Part shown: piece by piece, positions 1 through 5,210 of the stretch | Layout: each line of letters begins with the position of its first letter | Position numbering within the stretch: the first letter of the stretch is position 1 | Source of the DNA: an uncultured Anaerolineaceae bacterium | GTDB lineage: Bacteria > Chloroflexota > Anaerolineae > Anaerolineales > Anaerolineaceae | Length of the DNA stretch: 5,331 nucleotides | Direction of reading: 5' to 3' | Assembly (NCBI GenBank): GCA_937890875.1 | Contig: CALAEB010000280.1 | Coordinates: 1-5,331 of the forward strand | Translations under genes and position numbers: made by a program | The notes under the pieces: model-generated | The model's database searches: none | The model's input: only the letters and a program-made list of their open reading frames with translations | Told to the model about the DNA's origin: nothing

Positions 1-233
1 CGTTTTTTCTGGCGGAATGCGTCGATGTGGAAACGGCTGTTGACGCATACACGATCGGGAGCGCTTATTGCCAGCGGATGGAAGCGTTTAAGGGCCGTAT
101 CCGGGAAGGATATCTGGCGGATCTGGTTGTTTTGGACAGGGATATTTTTACTGTCCCGGCGGAGGCGATTAAAGACATTCTGCCGGTGATGACCATGATT
201 GGCGGGGAAGTCGTATTCGAGCGGACAATCTGA
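1..233 (+). CDS. YtcJ-type amidohydrolase, C-terminal fragment
   Basis: The reading frame is open from base 3 to the TGA at 231-233, so the gene is cut by the window start and only about 76 C-terminal residues remain. The pattern AYTIGSAY, then KGRIREGYLADLVVLDRD, then FTVP, then a closing GGEVVFE, is typical of the end of YtcJ-like metal-dependent amidohydrolases (Amidohydro_3 family). In these, the last part of the chain returns to the small beta-sandwich domain next to the TIM barrel. The metal-binding His and Asp residues would lie upstream, outside the window, so neither catalytic competence nor substrate can be judged. Family members hydrolyse amide or related C-N bonds, mostly with unknown physiological substrates. 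A GTG at 27 lies in frame but is internal to the conserved domain and is not the real start. The gene runs tail to tail with hflX, 141 bases apart. I am confident of the family and have no basis for a specific substrate. Confidence 0.88.
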   Translation, partial: FFLAECVDVETAVDAYTIGSAYCQRMEAFKGRIREGYLADLVVLDRDIFTVPAEAIKDILPVMTMIGGEVVFERTI

Positions 234-238
234 CCGGC

Positions 239-350
239 AAATACGGAAAACTGCATTTGAGGGCCTATTTAGAAATACCGGTAATTCGGAAGTGATTCCC
301 GTATTTCGTATTGCTGAAACAACATTTCTCTGAATGCCTATGAAATACGG
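239..350. repeat. AATACGG repeats in convergent intergenic region
   Basis: The gap between the amidohydrolase and hflX stop codons holds a 12-base direct repeat, AAATACGGAAAA, at 239-250 and 343-354. An inverted copy, CCGTATTT, sits between them at 299-306. The central copy can pair with either flank: 8 bp with 239-246, or 9 bp (299-307 with 342-350). A third, imperfect stem is possible between 273-278 and 301-306, with inner GG/CC and AAT/ATT pairs. No arm is followed by a clear U-tract on either strand, so I cannot call a standard intrinsic terminator. Transcription from both sides must nevertheless end somewhere in this stretch. Confidence 0.4.
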
Positions 351-374
351 AAAATCCGGCGCTGTTTTGATCGC

Positions 375-1730
375 TCAGTCAAAATCCGGAGCGATTGACG
401 GAACGGTTTCCGGCAGCTGGTAGCGCTGAAAATAGGTGATCAGCCTTCCGGGGATCGTTCCGCGGATCACGACGCTGTTTTGTTCGTTTTCAAAAAAATC
501 GACAATGCCCTGGTCATGGTATAAAGCGATCAGCGACCCTTCCGAATAAGGAATCCGCACTTCCATCGGGACCATCTGCTCAAAAAGCCGCTTCATGATC
601 CCGCTTTTCAGCGCATCAATTCCCTGTCCGGTTCTGGCGGAGATGAGAAATGCATCCGGGTCCGATTCGGCCAAGACCCGGGCGGCTTCCTCCGCGTCTT
701 CCAGCAGATCGGATTTGTTAAAAACGTTGATCACGGGAATGTTATCCGCCTGAATTTCCGCCAGTGTTTCCCGGACGCTTTCATACTGCGCTGCGGCGTT
801 ATAGTGGGAGGCGTCGATCACATGCAGCAGCAGATCGGCCTCGTTGATTTCCTCAAGCGTGGAATGAAAAGCCGCGACAAGCTGTGTCGGCAGTTTCTGG
901 ATAAAGCCGACGGTATCGGTGAACAGCGTCAGATGCGCTCCCGGCAGGATCACCCGGCGGGTGGTTGGATCCAGCGTGGCGAAAAGCTGGTCAGCCACAT
1001 AAACTTCCGCGTTGGAGAGTACATTCAGCAGCGTTGATTTGCCGGCATTCGTGTATCCAACCAATGCGATTACCGGTATTCTCGAACGCTTTCTTTGCAC
1101 CCGGTATCGCTTTCGATGCTCGGAAACTTTTTCGATCTCTCTTTTTAAAATCGTAATCCGCTTGCGGATCTCCCGTTTATCGACTTCCAGCTGTGTTTCG
1201 CCGGGACCGCGCAGCCCGACGCCGCCGGCACTTCCGGTGCGTCCGGATGCGCCGCCGCCCTGGCGTTCCAGATGGCCCCAGGCATGAGAGAGCCGGGGGA
1301 GCCGGTATTCGTGCTGCGCCAGTTCGACCTGAAGACGTCCCTCTTTTGTGTTGGCATGCAGCGCAAAAATATCCAAAATCAGTGCGGTGCGGTCCAGGAC
1401 ACGGACTGACTTTCCCAGCCGCAGGCTCAGCCCGCGCAGATGGCGCGGGTTCAGCTCGCAATCAAAAATCACGACGTCGGCCAGCGTCTCTTCGGCCAGT
1501 GCGGCGACCTCATCAATTTTTCCGCTGCCGATATAAGTATTGCTGTGCGGCTGTTCCAGGCGCTGACTGGTTTCGCCGACAATTTCCAGCCCGGCTGTGT
1601 CTGCCAGCAGTGCCAATTCCTCCAGCGAATCGGAAAGGGAGAGCAATGAAGGTTCGTTTTTGATCTCGACCCCGACCAGAAAAGCTCGTTCTTTGCGTTG
1701 GTTGGTTAATTTTAAGTTATTCTCTGTCAT
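375..1730 (-). CDS. hflX: GTPase HflX
   Basis: This is a complete 451-residue HflX, a ribosome-associated GTPase of the TRAFAC/Obg-HflX group. It binds the 50S subunit and, in characterised species, splits stalled ribosomes during heat or antibiotic stress. Counting from the ATG at 1730, the N-terminal HflX domain carries GSGKIDE (about 68-74) and FDCELNPRHLR (about 89-99). Next come the glycine-rich linker GGGASGRTGSAGG ending in GPGETQLEVDKR (about 158-186) and a basic helical stretch. The G domain has the P-loop GYTNAGKS (225-232), switch II DTVGF (272-276), NKSD (338-341) and SAR (364-366). All GTP-binding motifs are intact. A TTG at 1739 would add three residues, but it overlaps a TATAAT box, so I prefer the ATG. 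No Shine-Dalgarno sequence precedes either start. The gene follows the anti-sigma gene on the same strand after a 176-base gap with its own promoter-like box, so it is probably a separate unit. Confidence 0.96.
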   Translation of the reverse strand: MTENNLKLTNQRKERAFLVGVEIKNEPSLLSLSDSLEELALLADTAGLEIVGETSQRLEQPHSNTYIGSGKIDEVAALAEETLADVVIFDCELNPRHLRGLSLRLGKSVRVLDRTALILDIFALHANTKEGRLQVELAQHEYRLPRLSHAWGHLERQGGGASGRTGSAGGVGLRGPGETQLEVDKREIRKRITILKREIEKVSEHRKRYRVQRKRSRIPVIALVGYTNAGKSTLLNVLSNAEVYVADQLFATLDPTTRRVILPGAHLTLFTDTVGFIQKLPTQLVAAFHSTLEEINEADLLLHVIDASHYNAAAQYESVRETLAEIQADNIPVINVFNKSDLLEDAEEAARVLAESDPDAFLISARTGQGIDALKSGIMKRLFEQMVPMEVRIPYSEGSLIALYHDQGIVDFFENEQNSVVIRGTIPGRLITYFQRYQLPETVPSIAPDFD

Positions 1731-1738
1731 TAATTTCA

Positions 1739-1744
1739 ATTATA
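1739..1744 (-). promoter_or_regulatory. Consensus -10 box of hflX, possibly leaderless
   Basis: A perfect TATAAT on the - strand lies exactly 8 bases before the hflX ATG. RNA polymerase normally starts 6-9 bases after this hexamer, so transcription would begin at or within a couple of bases of the start codon. No Shine-Dalgarno sequence is present in the interval. A -35 hexamer is not evident at 16-18 bases spacing (GAATGC at 17). The TATAAT is clear in the sequence; its use, and the leaderless mRNA, are inference. Confidence 0.5.
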
Positions 1745-1827
1745 CCGGGATTCGGCAGACTGCATTCCGTATTGGCAATTCGAGATGTAGACGGACCTTT
1801 CGGATAAGGAGAGAAAACCAATTGTTC

Positions 1828-1858
1828 GTTTGTTTTTGCGTTTTGCGCAAAAACAAAC
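1828..1858. repeat. Perfect 13-bp inverted repeat, 5-base loop
   Basis: The arms GTTTGTTTTTGCG (1828-1840) and CGCAAAAACAAAC (1846-1858) are perfect reverse complements around TTTTG. Bulging C1827 adds three more pairs (1824-1826 with 1859-1861). The hairpin lies between the anti-sigma stop and the hflX start, so it could end or shield the 3' end of the sigma operon mRNA. It is AT-rich, and on the - strand it is followed by GAACAATTGGTTTTCTC instead of a plain U-run. A terminator role is therefore only possible, not clear. Confidence 0.5.
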
Positions 1859-1886
1859 AACTAAAGAATCCTTCCCATATTTCAAG

Positions 1887-1906
1887 TTGCTGGTCCGGAC
1901 CGGCAA
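1887..1906. repeat. 20-base near-palindrome abutting the anti-sigma stop
   Basis: TTGC at 1887-1890 pairs with GCAA at 1903-1906, and the core GGTCCGGACC (1892-1901) is a perfect palindrome. The only unmatched pair is 1891/1902, which is U-G in a + strand transcript and C-A in a - strand transcript. It begins at the base directly after the anti-sigma stop codon, read on the - strand. It could form a small 3' hairpin on the mRNA or be a binding site for a dimeric protein. No U-tract follows. Confidence 0.35.
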
Positions 1907-2785
1907 TCAGTCTTTTTTCGGTAAATGTTTCACGATGTCGGCCGCGGTAAGAATCATCCCATATACAGCGAAGGCCGCTAACAGGATCAGGAAAAGGTCC
2001 CGGGCCGCGGAGTAGGAGGTTGTCGTGAGACCCTTCACGCAGATATGGCCGATAATATACGCCACCGGCAAGTAGAAAACTTTTTCAAGCACCTGTGCAG
2101 CTGTTCGCCTTTTCCGCAGCAAAATCCACGCAATTCCGATCAAAACAGTGCCGATAACGGCAATCGCGGCATAATAATTTAGAACCAGCCGGGGCAATGT
2201 GATTACGCCTCCGTTCTCATACCAATCGGGAACGCGGCCGGCGATGATCCGGTTTTCTTCCCCCGGCGTACAATACCAAATCGTGTCAACATCCGCGGCG
2301 ATCCGGGCCGTCTGCGGCCCTTTGTTCAGCCATTGATCCAAAGTGGTGCGCCATGCCATGATTTCCACTTGGGCAAGCCCGTCTTCATCGGAATAAGGCG
2401 TCATATGGTATCCGGTCACTTCTTCATGAAAAGAAACGAGGCCCCTGCCGTCGTCCAACTCGGTTACTTGCAGAAGATTCTCCGAATACGGAAAATACTC
2501 CGGCGCGGAAAGATATGCGAAGGCTGTAATCAGCACGACCAAAACCGCCATAGCCGCTAAAAGCACCGCAGTATTTTTCTTTTTGCGGATTTCCTTCCGC
2601 ACTTTTTTCAGCGGCAGACTGCTGTCCGGCGGCATGGCGGATTTTGTTTTCATGGATTCATATTTTTTGCGGCAGACCGCACAGGTTTCCAGATGCGCTT
2701 CCACCAACGCGGCGGAGGCTTCACTGGCAATTCCCTCAGTATAGAGCGGGAGCAGATCCCGGATCACATCACAGGAAAGGTTCAT
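1907..2785 (-). CDS. zf-HC2 membrane anti-sigma factor
   Basis: This 292-residue protein is the likely anti-sigma factor of the ECF sigma factor encoded just upstream. The N-terminal zf-HC2 (ZAS) domain spans about 1-45 and has the zinc-binding set Cys5, His31-x3-Cys35-x2-Cys38. In this family the domain clamps the sigma factor in the cytoplasm. A basic stretch (KKVRKEIRKKK, 60-70) leads into membrane segment 1 (about 72-93). About 105 residues that should face outside (94-201) follow, then three more hydrophobic segments at about 202-223, 236-253 and 263-285. The RKRR after segment 2 and the KHLPKKD tail fit the positive-inside rule with both termini in the cytoplasm. The outer part has no domain I recognise and presumably senses the signal. 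The start is fixed by an ideal GGAGGA site and by the ATGA overlap with the sigma gene, which implies coupled translation. The anti-sigma role is inferred from the domain and position. Confidence 0.87.
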   Translation of the reverse strand: MNLSCDVIRDLLPLYTEGIASEASAALVEAHLETCAVCRKKYESMKTKSAMPPDSSLPLKKVRKEIRKKKNTAVLLAAMAVLVVLITAFAYLSAPEYFPYSENLLQVTELDDGRGLVSFHEEVTGYHMTPYSDEDGLAQVEIMAWRTTLDQWLNKGPQTARIAADVDTIWYCTPGEENRIIAGRVPDWYENGGVITLPRLVLNYYAAIAVIGTVLIGIAWILLRKRRTAAQVLEKVFYLPVAYIIGHICVKGLTTTSYSAARDLFLILLAAFAVYGMILTAADIVKHLPKKD

Positions 2786-3288
2786 TGGTCATCCTCCATT
2801 TGGTTTTGAATTTTCGCTTTTGCCCGGTGATAAGTGACGCAGGCCCAGTTTTCCGTTTTACCGAAGAGAGCGCCGATTTGCCGGAAACTCAGCGTTCCCA
2901 GCGTCCGAAGCGTGAATACTTCTTTATAGGGCTCGGTCAGATGATGCAGCGCTTCATAAATCCGGAGGGATGTATCCGTGTTGCGAAACTGCGCTGCAAC
3001 GTCTGCCGGGTCGGCAGGCTCCGGATGGTCCTCCAGCGATTCGATTTTGCCGTTTTTTCTCAAATAGGAATAATAACAGTTCCTGGCGATCCGGCACAGC
3101 CATACCCTTATCTGACATTCGCCGCGAAAGCGGTCGACGGACTCCAGCGCTTTGAGGAATGTTTCGGCGGTGATATCCTCGGCAATCGTCTCATTTCCGG
3201 ATAACTTCCGGATATACAGAAATACGTCATTGAAGTACGCCTGATAGACGGCTTCAAATTCCGTTTGCGTCAATTTCTCATCTCCCAT
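2782..3288 (-). CDS. ECF-family RNA polymerase sigma factor
   Basis: This protein of up to 168 residues has the compact two-domain layout of ECF (group 4) sigma factors, which direct RNA polymerase to stress promoters when released by an anti-sigma factor. Region 2 spans about 9-80: FEAVYQAYFNDVFLYIRK, then AEDITAETFLKAL (the 2.2 helix that binds the polymerase coiled coil), then RVWLCRIARNCYYSYLRK, which contacts the -10 element. A short acidic linker (about 83-98) follows. Region 4 (about 108-162) contains LTEPYKEVFTLRTLGTLSFRQIGALFGKT, a helix-turn-helix for the -35 element. There is no C-terminal extension. The start is uncertain. The ATG at 3288 has no ribosome site, whereas the in-frame TTG at 3273 has GGGAG 8 bases before it and would give a 163-residue protein starting MTQTEFEAVYQAY. 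The gene overlaps the anti-sigma gene by 4 bases and begins 30 bases after the acetyltransferase stop. Family is certain; the regulon is unknown. Confidence 0.93.
   Translation of the reverse strand: MGDEKLTQTEFEAVYQAYFNDVFLYIRKLSGNETIAEDITAETFLKALESVDRFRGECQIRVWLCRIARNCYYSYLRKNGKIESLEDHPEPADPADVAAQFRNTDTSLRIYEALHHLTEPYKEVFTLRTLGTLSFRQIGALFGKTENWACVTYHRAKAKIQNQMEDDQ
2792..2797 (-). promoter_or_regulatory. Strong ribosome binding site for the anti-sigma gene
   Basis: GGAGGA on the - strand lies 6 bases before the ATG at 2785, inside the last codons of the sigma gene. Together with the ATGA overlap it fixes the anti-sigma start. It would support near-equal synthesis of the sigma factor and its inhibitor. 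Confidence 0.85.
3282..3286 (-). promoter_or_regulatory. GGGAG site favouring a TTG start of the sigma gene
   Basis: GGGAG on the - strand begins at the G of the ATG at 3288 and lies 8 bases before the in-frame TTG at 3271-3273. The spacing is normal for a Shine-Dalgarno sequence, and nothing comparable precedes the ATG. The resulting N-terminus MTQTEFEAVY matches how many ECF sigma factors begin. The ATG could still be used if the mRNA starts right next to it. Confidence 0.45.
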
Positions 3289-3297
3289 TATTTATAA

Positions 3298-3323
3298 GAC
3301 GTGTGAAAACGGAATTTCTTACA
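3298..3323 (-). promoter_or_regulatory. Candidate ECF-type autoregulatory promoter
   Basis: On the - strand, TGTAAG (3323-3318) and CGTC (3301-3298) are separated by 16 bases. This resembles the TGAAAC/TGTAAC, 16-17 bases, CGTC/CGAC promoters of Bacillus-type ECF sigma factors. It ends 9 bases before the ATG of the sigma gene, and its -35 overlaps the TAA stop of the acetyltransferase gene. ECF genes are often transcribed from their own promoter, so autoregulation is the natural reading. The -35 differs from consensus in its last base. No second copy was found in the window to support the motif. Confidence 0.45.
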
Positions 3324-3804
3324 GAGATGCAAATGTGCTGTTTGGAATCTCCTGGACTGACCCGCGTTGAAGGTGCAGTAAGGGAAAAGGACGCCCCATT
3401 TCGTCATGTTCTGACCTGCCTGTCACGCGAAAACCCATATGCGTATGGAAACCGACTCCTTGGATATTTTGTTCGTTGACATCAACGTATTTTGCCTGGA
3501 AGTGCTCAAAAGCATACTGCAAAAGTTTTTTGCCGGTCCCCTGCCCTCTGGCGTTGGCATCAATGAACAACATTTCAATTTTCTGTTCATTAATCCCGAT
3601 GAACCCCTGTAAAATCTCGTTATTGTCAGAATAGCAAAATAGATGTTCTATGGACGCTAAACCCTGATTCACTTCCGGCCTTATGTTAACAATATCATTT
3701 TCAGAAAGAAAAAGATGCGTTGCTCTTACAGAAGATTCCCATATTTGAAGCAGACGATTTATTGTTTCTTTGTCCCGCTCCGGCCGCGGAATTATTCTGT
3801 TCAT
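3319..3804 (-). CDS. YjaB-like GNAT N-acetyltransferase
   Basis: This 161-residue single-domain GNAT enzyme should transfer an acetyl group from acetyl-CoA to an amine; the acceptor is unknown. The N-terminal IWESSVRATHLFLSE (about 21-35) and the C-terminal VNEQNIQGVGF...GFRVTGRSEHDEMGRPFPLLHL resemble E. coli YjaB, as I remember that sequence. The acetyl-CoA pyrophosphate loop is RGQGTG (86-91), after strand IEMLFIDANA. In many GNATs a Tyr follows the xxGF segment of motif B as general acid; here the matching position is His120 (GFHTHMGF). The protein is somewhat longer than YjaB because of a tail of about 14 residues (SVQEIPNSTFASL). The stop codon overlaps the proposed ECF promoter, and the gene lies 30 bases upstream of the sigma gene on the same strand, so read-through is possible. 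I give no gene symbol because orthology to yjaB is not shown. Confidence 0.9.
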   Translation of the reverse strand: MNRIIPRPERDKETINRLLQIWESSVRATHLFLSENDIVNIRPEVNQGLASIEHLFCYSDNNEILQGFIGINEQKIEMLFIDANARGQGTGKKLLQYAFEHFQAKYVDVNEQNIQGVGFHTHMGFRVTGRSEHDEMGRPFPLLHLQRGSVQEIPNSTFASL

Positions 3805-3817
3805 TCGTTTGTTTGTT

Positions 3818-3821
3818 CTCC
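3818..3821 (-). promoter_or_regulatory. Distant ribosome site of the acetyltransferase gene
   Basis: GGAG on the - strand is 13 bases from the ATG at 3804, longer than the usual 5-9. The spacer is a repetitive ACAAACAAACGA. No better site or start lies nearby, so translation is probably modest or the spacer folds out of the way. Confidence 0.45.
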
Positions 3822-3922
3822 GTTTGTTTTATCCCCATTAAACTGATACACTATCCTATCATAACGAAAAAGCGTTCCTGCGGGGTGATTTTTTCAATTC
3901 TGTAAAAAATATTCTGGAAGAA

Positions 3923-3926
3923 GAGG
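3923..3926 (+). promoter_or_regulatory. Ribosome binding site of the YcaQ-like gene
   Basis: GAGG lies 4 bases before the ATG at 3931, within a purine-rich run starting at GGAAG (3916-3920). The spacing is slightly short for GAGG, but the run as a whole is a credible ribosome site and supports the chosen start. Confidence 0.55.
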
Positions 3927-3930
3927 CAGG

Positions 3931-5130
3931 ATGGGACGATTTATTTTTTCGTCACAGCAGGCACGGCAATTTCTCCTGTGGAAGCAGGGCCTGCTTGGCG
4001 CCTACCGGTTTTCGGGCAGGTCGGGTGTGCTGGCGTTTGTCCGGCAGGCAGGGTGCATCCAGTATGATCCGATCGATATCTGTGGAAAAAATGCCGAATT
4101 GGTGCTGCAGTCACGGGTCGCGGGTTTTTCAAAACAGATGCTCTCCGCGCTGTTATATGAAGAGCGGGAACTGGTTGACTATTTTGACAAGAATATGGCG
4201 ATTTTTCATGTCGAAGACTGGAAATATTTTGCGCGGATGCGGGCACATCACCATGCCAATGGACGGAGCCGGGATGCGGTTGAAGCGGCTATCCCCGGCG
4301 TGATCCGGACGATTCAACAAAAAGGCTTTGTCTGCTCAAAGGATATTCAACTTCCGCAGACGGTGGATTGGAGTTGGAGTCCGACTTCATTGTCCAGAGC
4401 TGTGCTGGAGACGCTGTATTTCCGCGGCGCGCTGGTGATCCATCATAAAAAGGGAACGCAAAAATATTACAGTCTGGCGGAAGCGCAGCTCCCGGCTCAT
4501 ATCCTGGAAACACCGGATCCCAACGAGTCCGAAGATGCGTTTCTGGCATGGCAGGTTCAGCGGCGGATCGGATCAGTCGGCATGCTTTGGAACCGGCCTT
4601 CAGATGCATGGCTGGGGATTGACGGGTTGAAGTCGGAAGTGCGCACGCGGATTTTTTCTGCGTTGGCTGCGGCGGGACGCATCGTTGAATGGACTGTGGA
4701 AGGAATTGGCGGAAAGTTGTACATTCTAAAAGAAGATGAGGCGCTTGCCGCTCACGTTTTGTCCGGGGATAATGTCCCGAAACGGCTGGAGTTCATCGCT
4801 CCGCTGGACAATTTGCTTTGGGACCGCAAACTGATCAAAGCACTTTTTAATTTTGATTACAAATGGGAAATTTACACGCCGGTGACGCTGCGAAAGTACG
4901 GGTACTACGTGCTGCCCGTCCTTTATGGGGATCGGTTTGCCGGACGGGCTGAAGTGGTTGCCGATCGGAAGCAATCGCAGTTAGTGGTCCGCCAGTTCTG
5001 GCCGGAAGCGGACGCCGGTGCAGATGATAACTTCCGCGTTTTGTTTGCTGAACGGCTGCGCCAATTCGCCGCTTTTAATGACTGTGATACGCTCCGGTTC
5101 GAACCGACGGCGCAGCGGTGGAAATTCTGA
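3931..5130 (+). CDS. YcaQ/AlkX-family winged-helix DNA glycosylase
   Basis: This complete 399-residue protein belongs to the HTH_42 (DUF1006) family, which includes E. coli YcaQ (AlkX, about 410 residues) and the Streptomyces self-resistance enzyme AlkZ. Characterised members excise bulky N-alkylated purines, and YcaQ can unhook DNA interstrand crosslinks. Near the N-terminus, SSQQARQFLLWKQGLLG (7-23) starts the first winged helix. GCIQYDPIDI (41-50) supplies Gln44-Tyr45-Asp46, matching the Q-hydrophobic-D catalytic motif I recall for the YcaQ branch; AlkZ proteins have Q-hydrophobic-Q. LVDYFDKNMAIFHVEDW (81-97) corresponds to the next conserved block. The C-terminal FIAPLDNLLWDRKLIKALFNFDYKWEIYTP...RKYGYYVLPVLYGDRFAGRAE (288-341) is the strongest family signature. 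There is no signal peptide or membrane segment, so it acts in the cytoplasm. It stands alone on the + strand, divergent from the acetyltransferase. Family is clear; lesion specificity is inferred only by relation. Confidence 0.92.
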   Translation: MGRFIFSSQQARQFLLWKQGLLGAYRFSGRSGVLAFVRQAGCIQYDPIDICGKNAELVLQSRVAGFSKQMLSALLYEERELVDYFDKNMAIFHVEDWKYFARMRAHHHANGRSRDAVEAAIPGVIRTIQQKGFVCSKDIQLPQTVDWSWSPTSLSRAVLETLYFRGALVIHHKKGTQKYYSLAEAQLPAHILETPDPNESEDAFLAWQVQRRIGSVGMLWNRPSDAWLGIDGLKSEVRTRIFSALAAAGRIVEWTVEGIGGKLYILKEDEALAAHVLSGDNVPKRLEFIAPLDNLLWDRKLIKALFNFDYKWEIYTPVTLRKYGYYVLPVLYGDRFAGRAEVVADRKQSQLVVRQFWPEADAGADDNFRVLFAERLRQFAAFNDCDTLRFEPTAQRWKF

Positions 5131-5172
5131 GGAAGAGATTTGTTTTTTGCGCCGATTTTGAAATTCCCGATC

Positions 5173-5202
5173 CGGACAGGAAACGGTCTTCTCCTGTATA
5201 AT
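5173..5202 (+). promoter_or_regulatory. Candidate sigma-A promoter before the final ORF
   Basis: TATAAT (5197-5202) is a perfect -10 box, and CGGACA (5173-5178), 18 bases upstream, matches four of six -35 consensus bases. The -10 is followed by 8 bases and then ATG, with no Shine-Dalgarno sequence, the same geometry as at hflX. A short stem, ACAGGA (5176-5181) with TCCTGT (5192-5197), overlaps the two elements. Confidence 0.5.
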
Positions 5203-5210
5203 TCGAAATC

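Larger units (their letters stand above)
3805..3930. promoter_or_regulatory. Divergent promoter region
   Basis: These 126 bases separate the start codons of the acetyltransferase (- strand) and the YcaQ-like gene (+ strand), so both promoters should be here. For the + strand the best pair I can see is TTGTTT (3824-3829), 17 bases, TACACT (3847-3852), which is weak. For the - strand, TATGAT (the complement of ATCATA in CTATCATAACG) is a possible -10 without a good -35. CGTTTGTT occurs twice (3806-3813, 3821-3828). GAAAAA and TTTTTTC flank a GC-rich stretch near 3865-3897 and could pair weakly. None of these assignments is firm. Confidence 0.35.

Noticed and set aside
27..233. GTG at 27 as the start of a small 68-residue protein
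   Set aside because: The frame is open upstream to the window edge and the sequence is the middle of a conserved amidohydrolase C-terminus, so it is a truncated gene and not a small one.
1193..1663. 156-codon ORF on the + strand opposite hflX, plus several other 60-100 codon frames there
   Set aside because: All lie antisense to the intact, strongly conserved hflX. The translations are Arg- and Pro-rich without any domain, as expected of shadow frames in a moderately GC-rich gene.
1806..1950. AAGGAGAG followed by an in-frame TTG and an open frame on the + strand
   Set aside because: The frame runs through the 13-bp hairpin and into the antisense of the anti-sigma gene. The product is short and Cys/Ser-rich with no domain. 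The Shine-Dalgarno-like run is probably accidental.
2644..3204. 186-codon ORF on the + strand across the sigma and anti-sigma genes
   Set aside because: It is antisense to two well-supported genes, crosses their junction, and its product has no recognisable features.
5131..5160. T-run GTTTTTTG after the YcaQ-like stop codon as an intrinsic terminator
   Set aside because: No GC-rich stem precedes the T-run, so it does not have terminator form.
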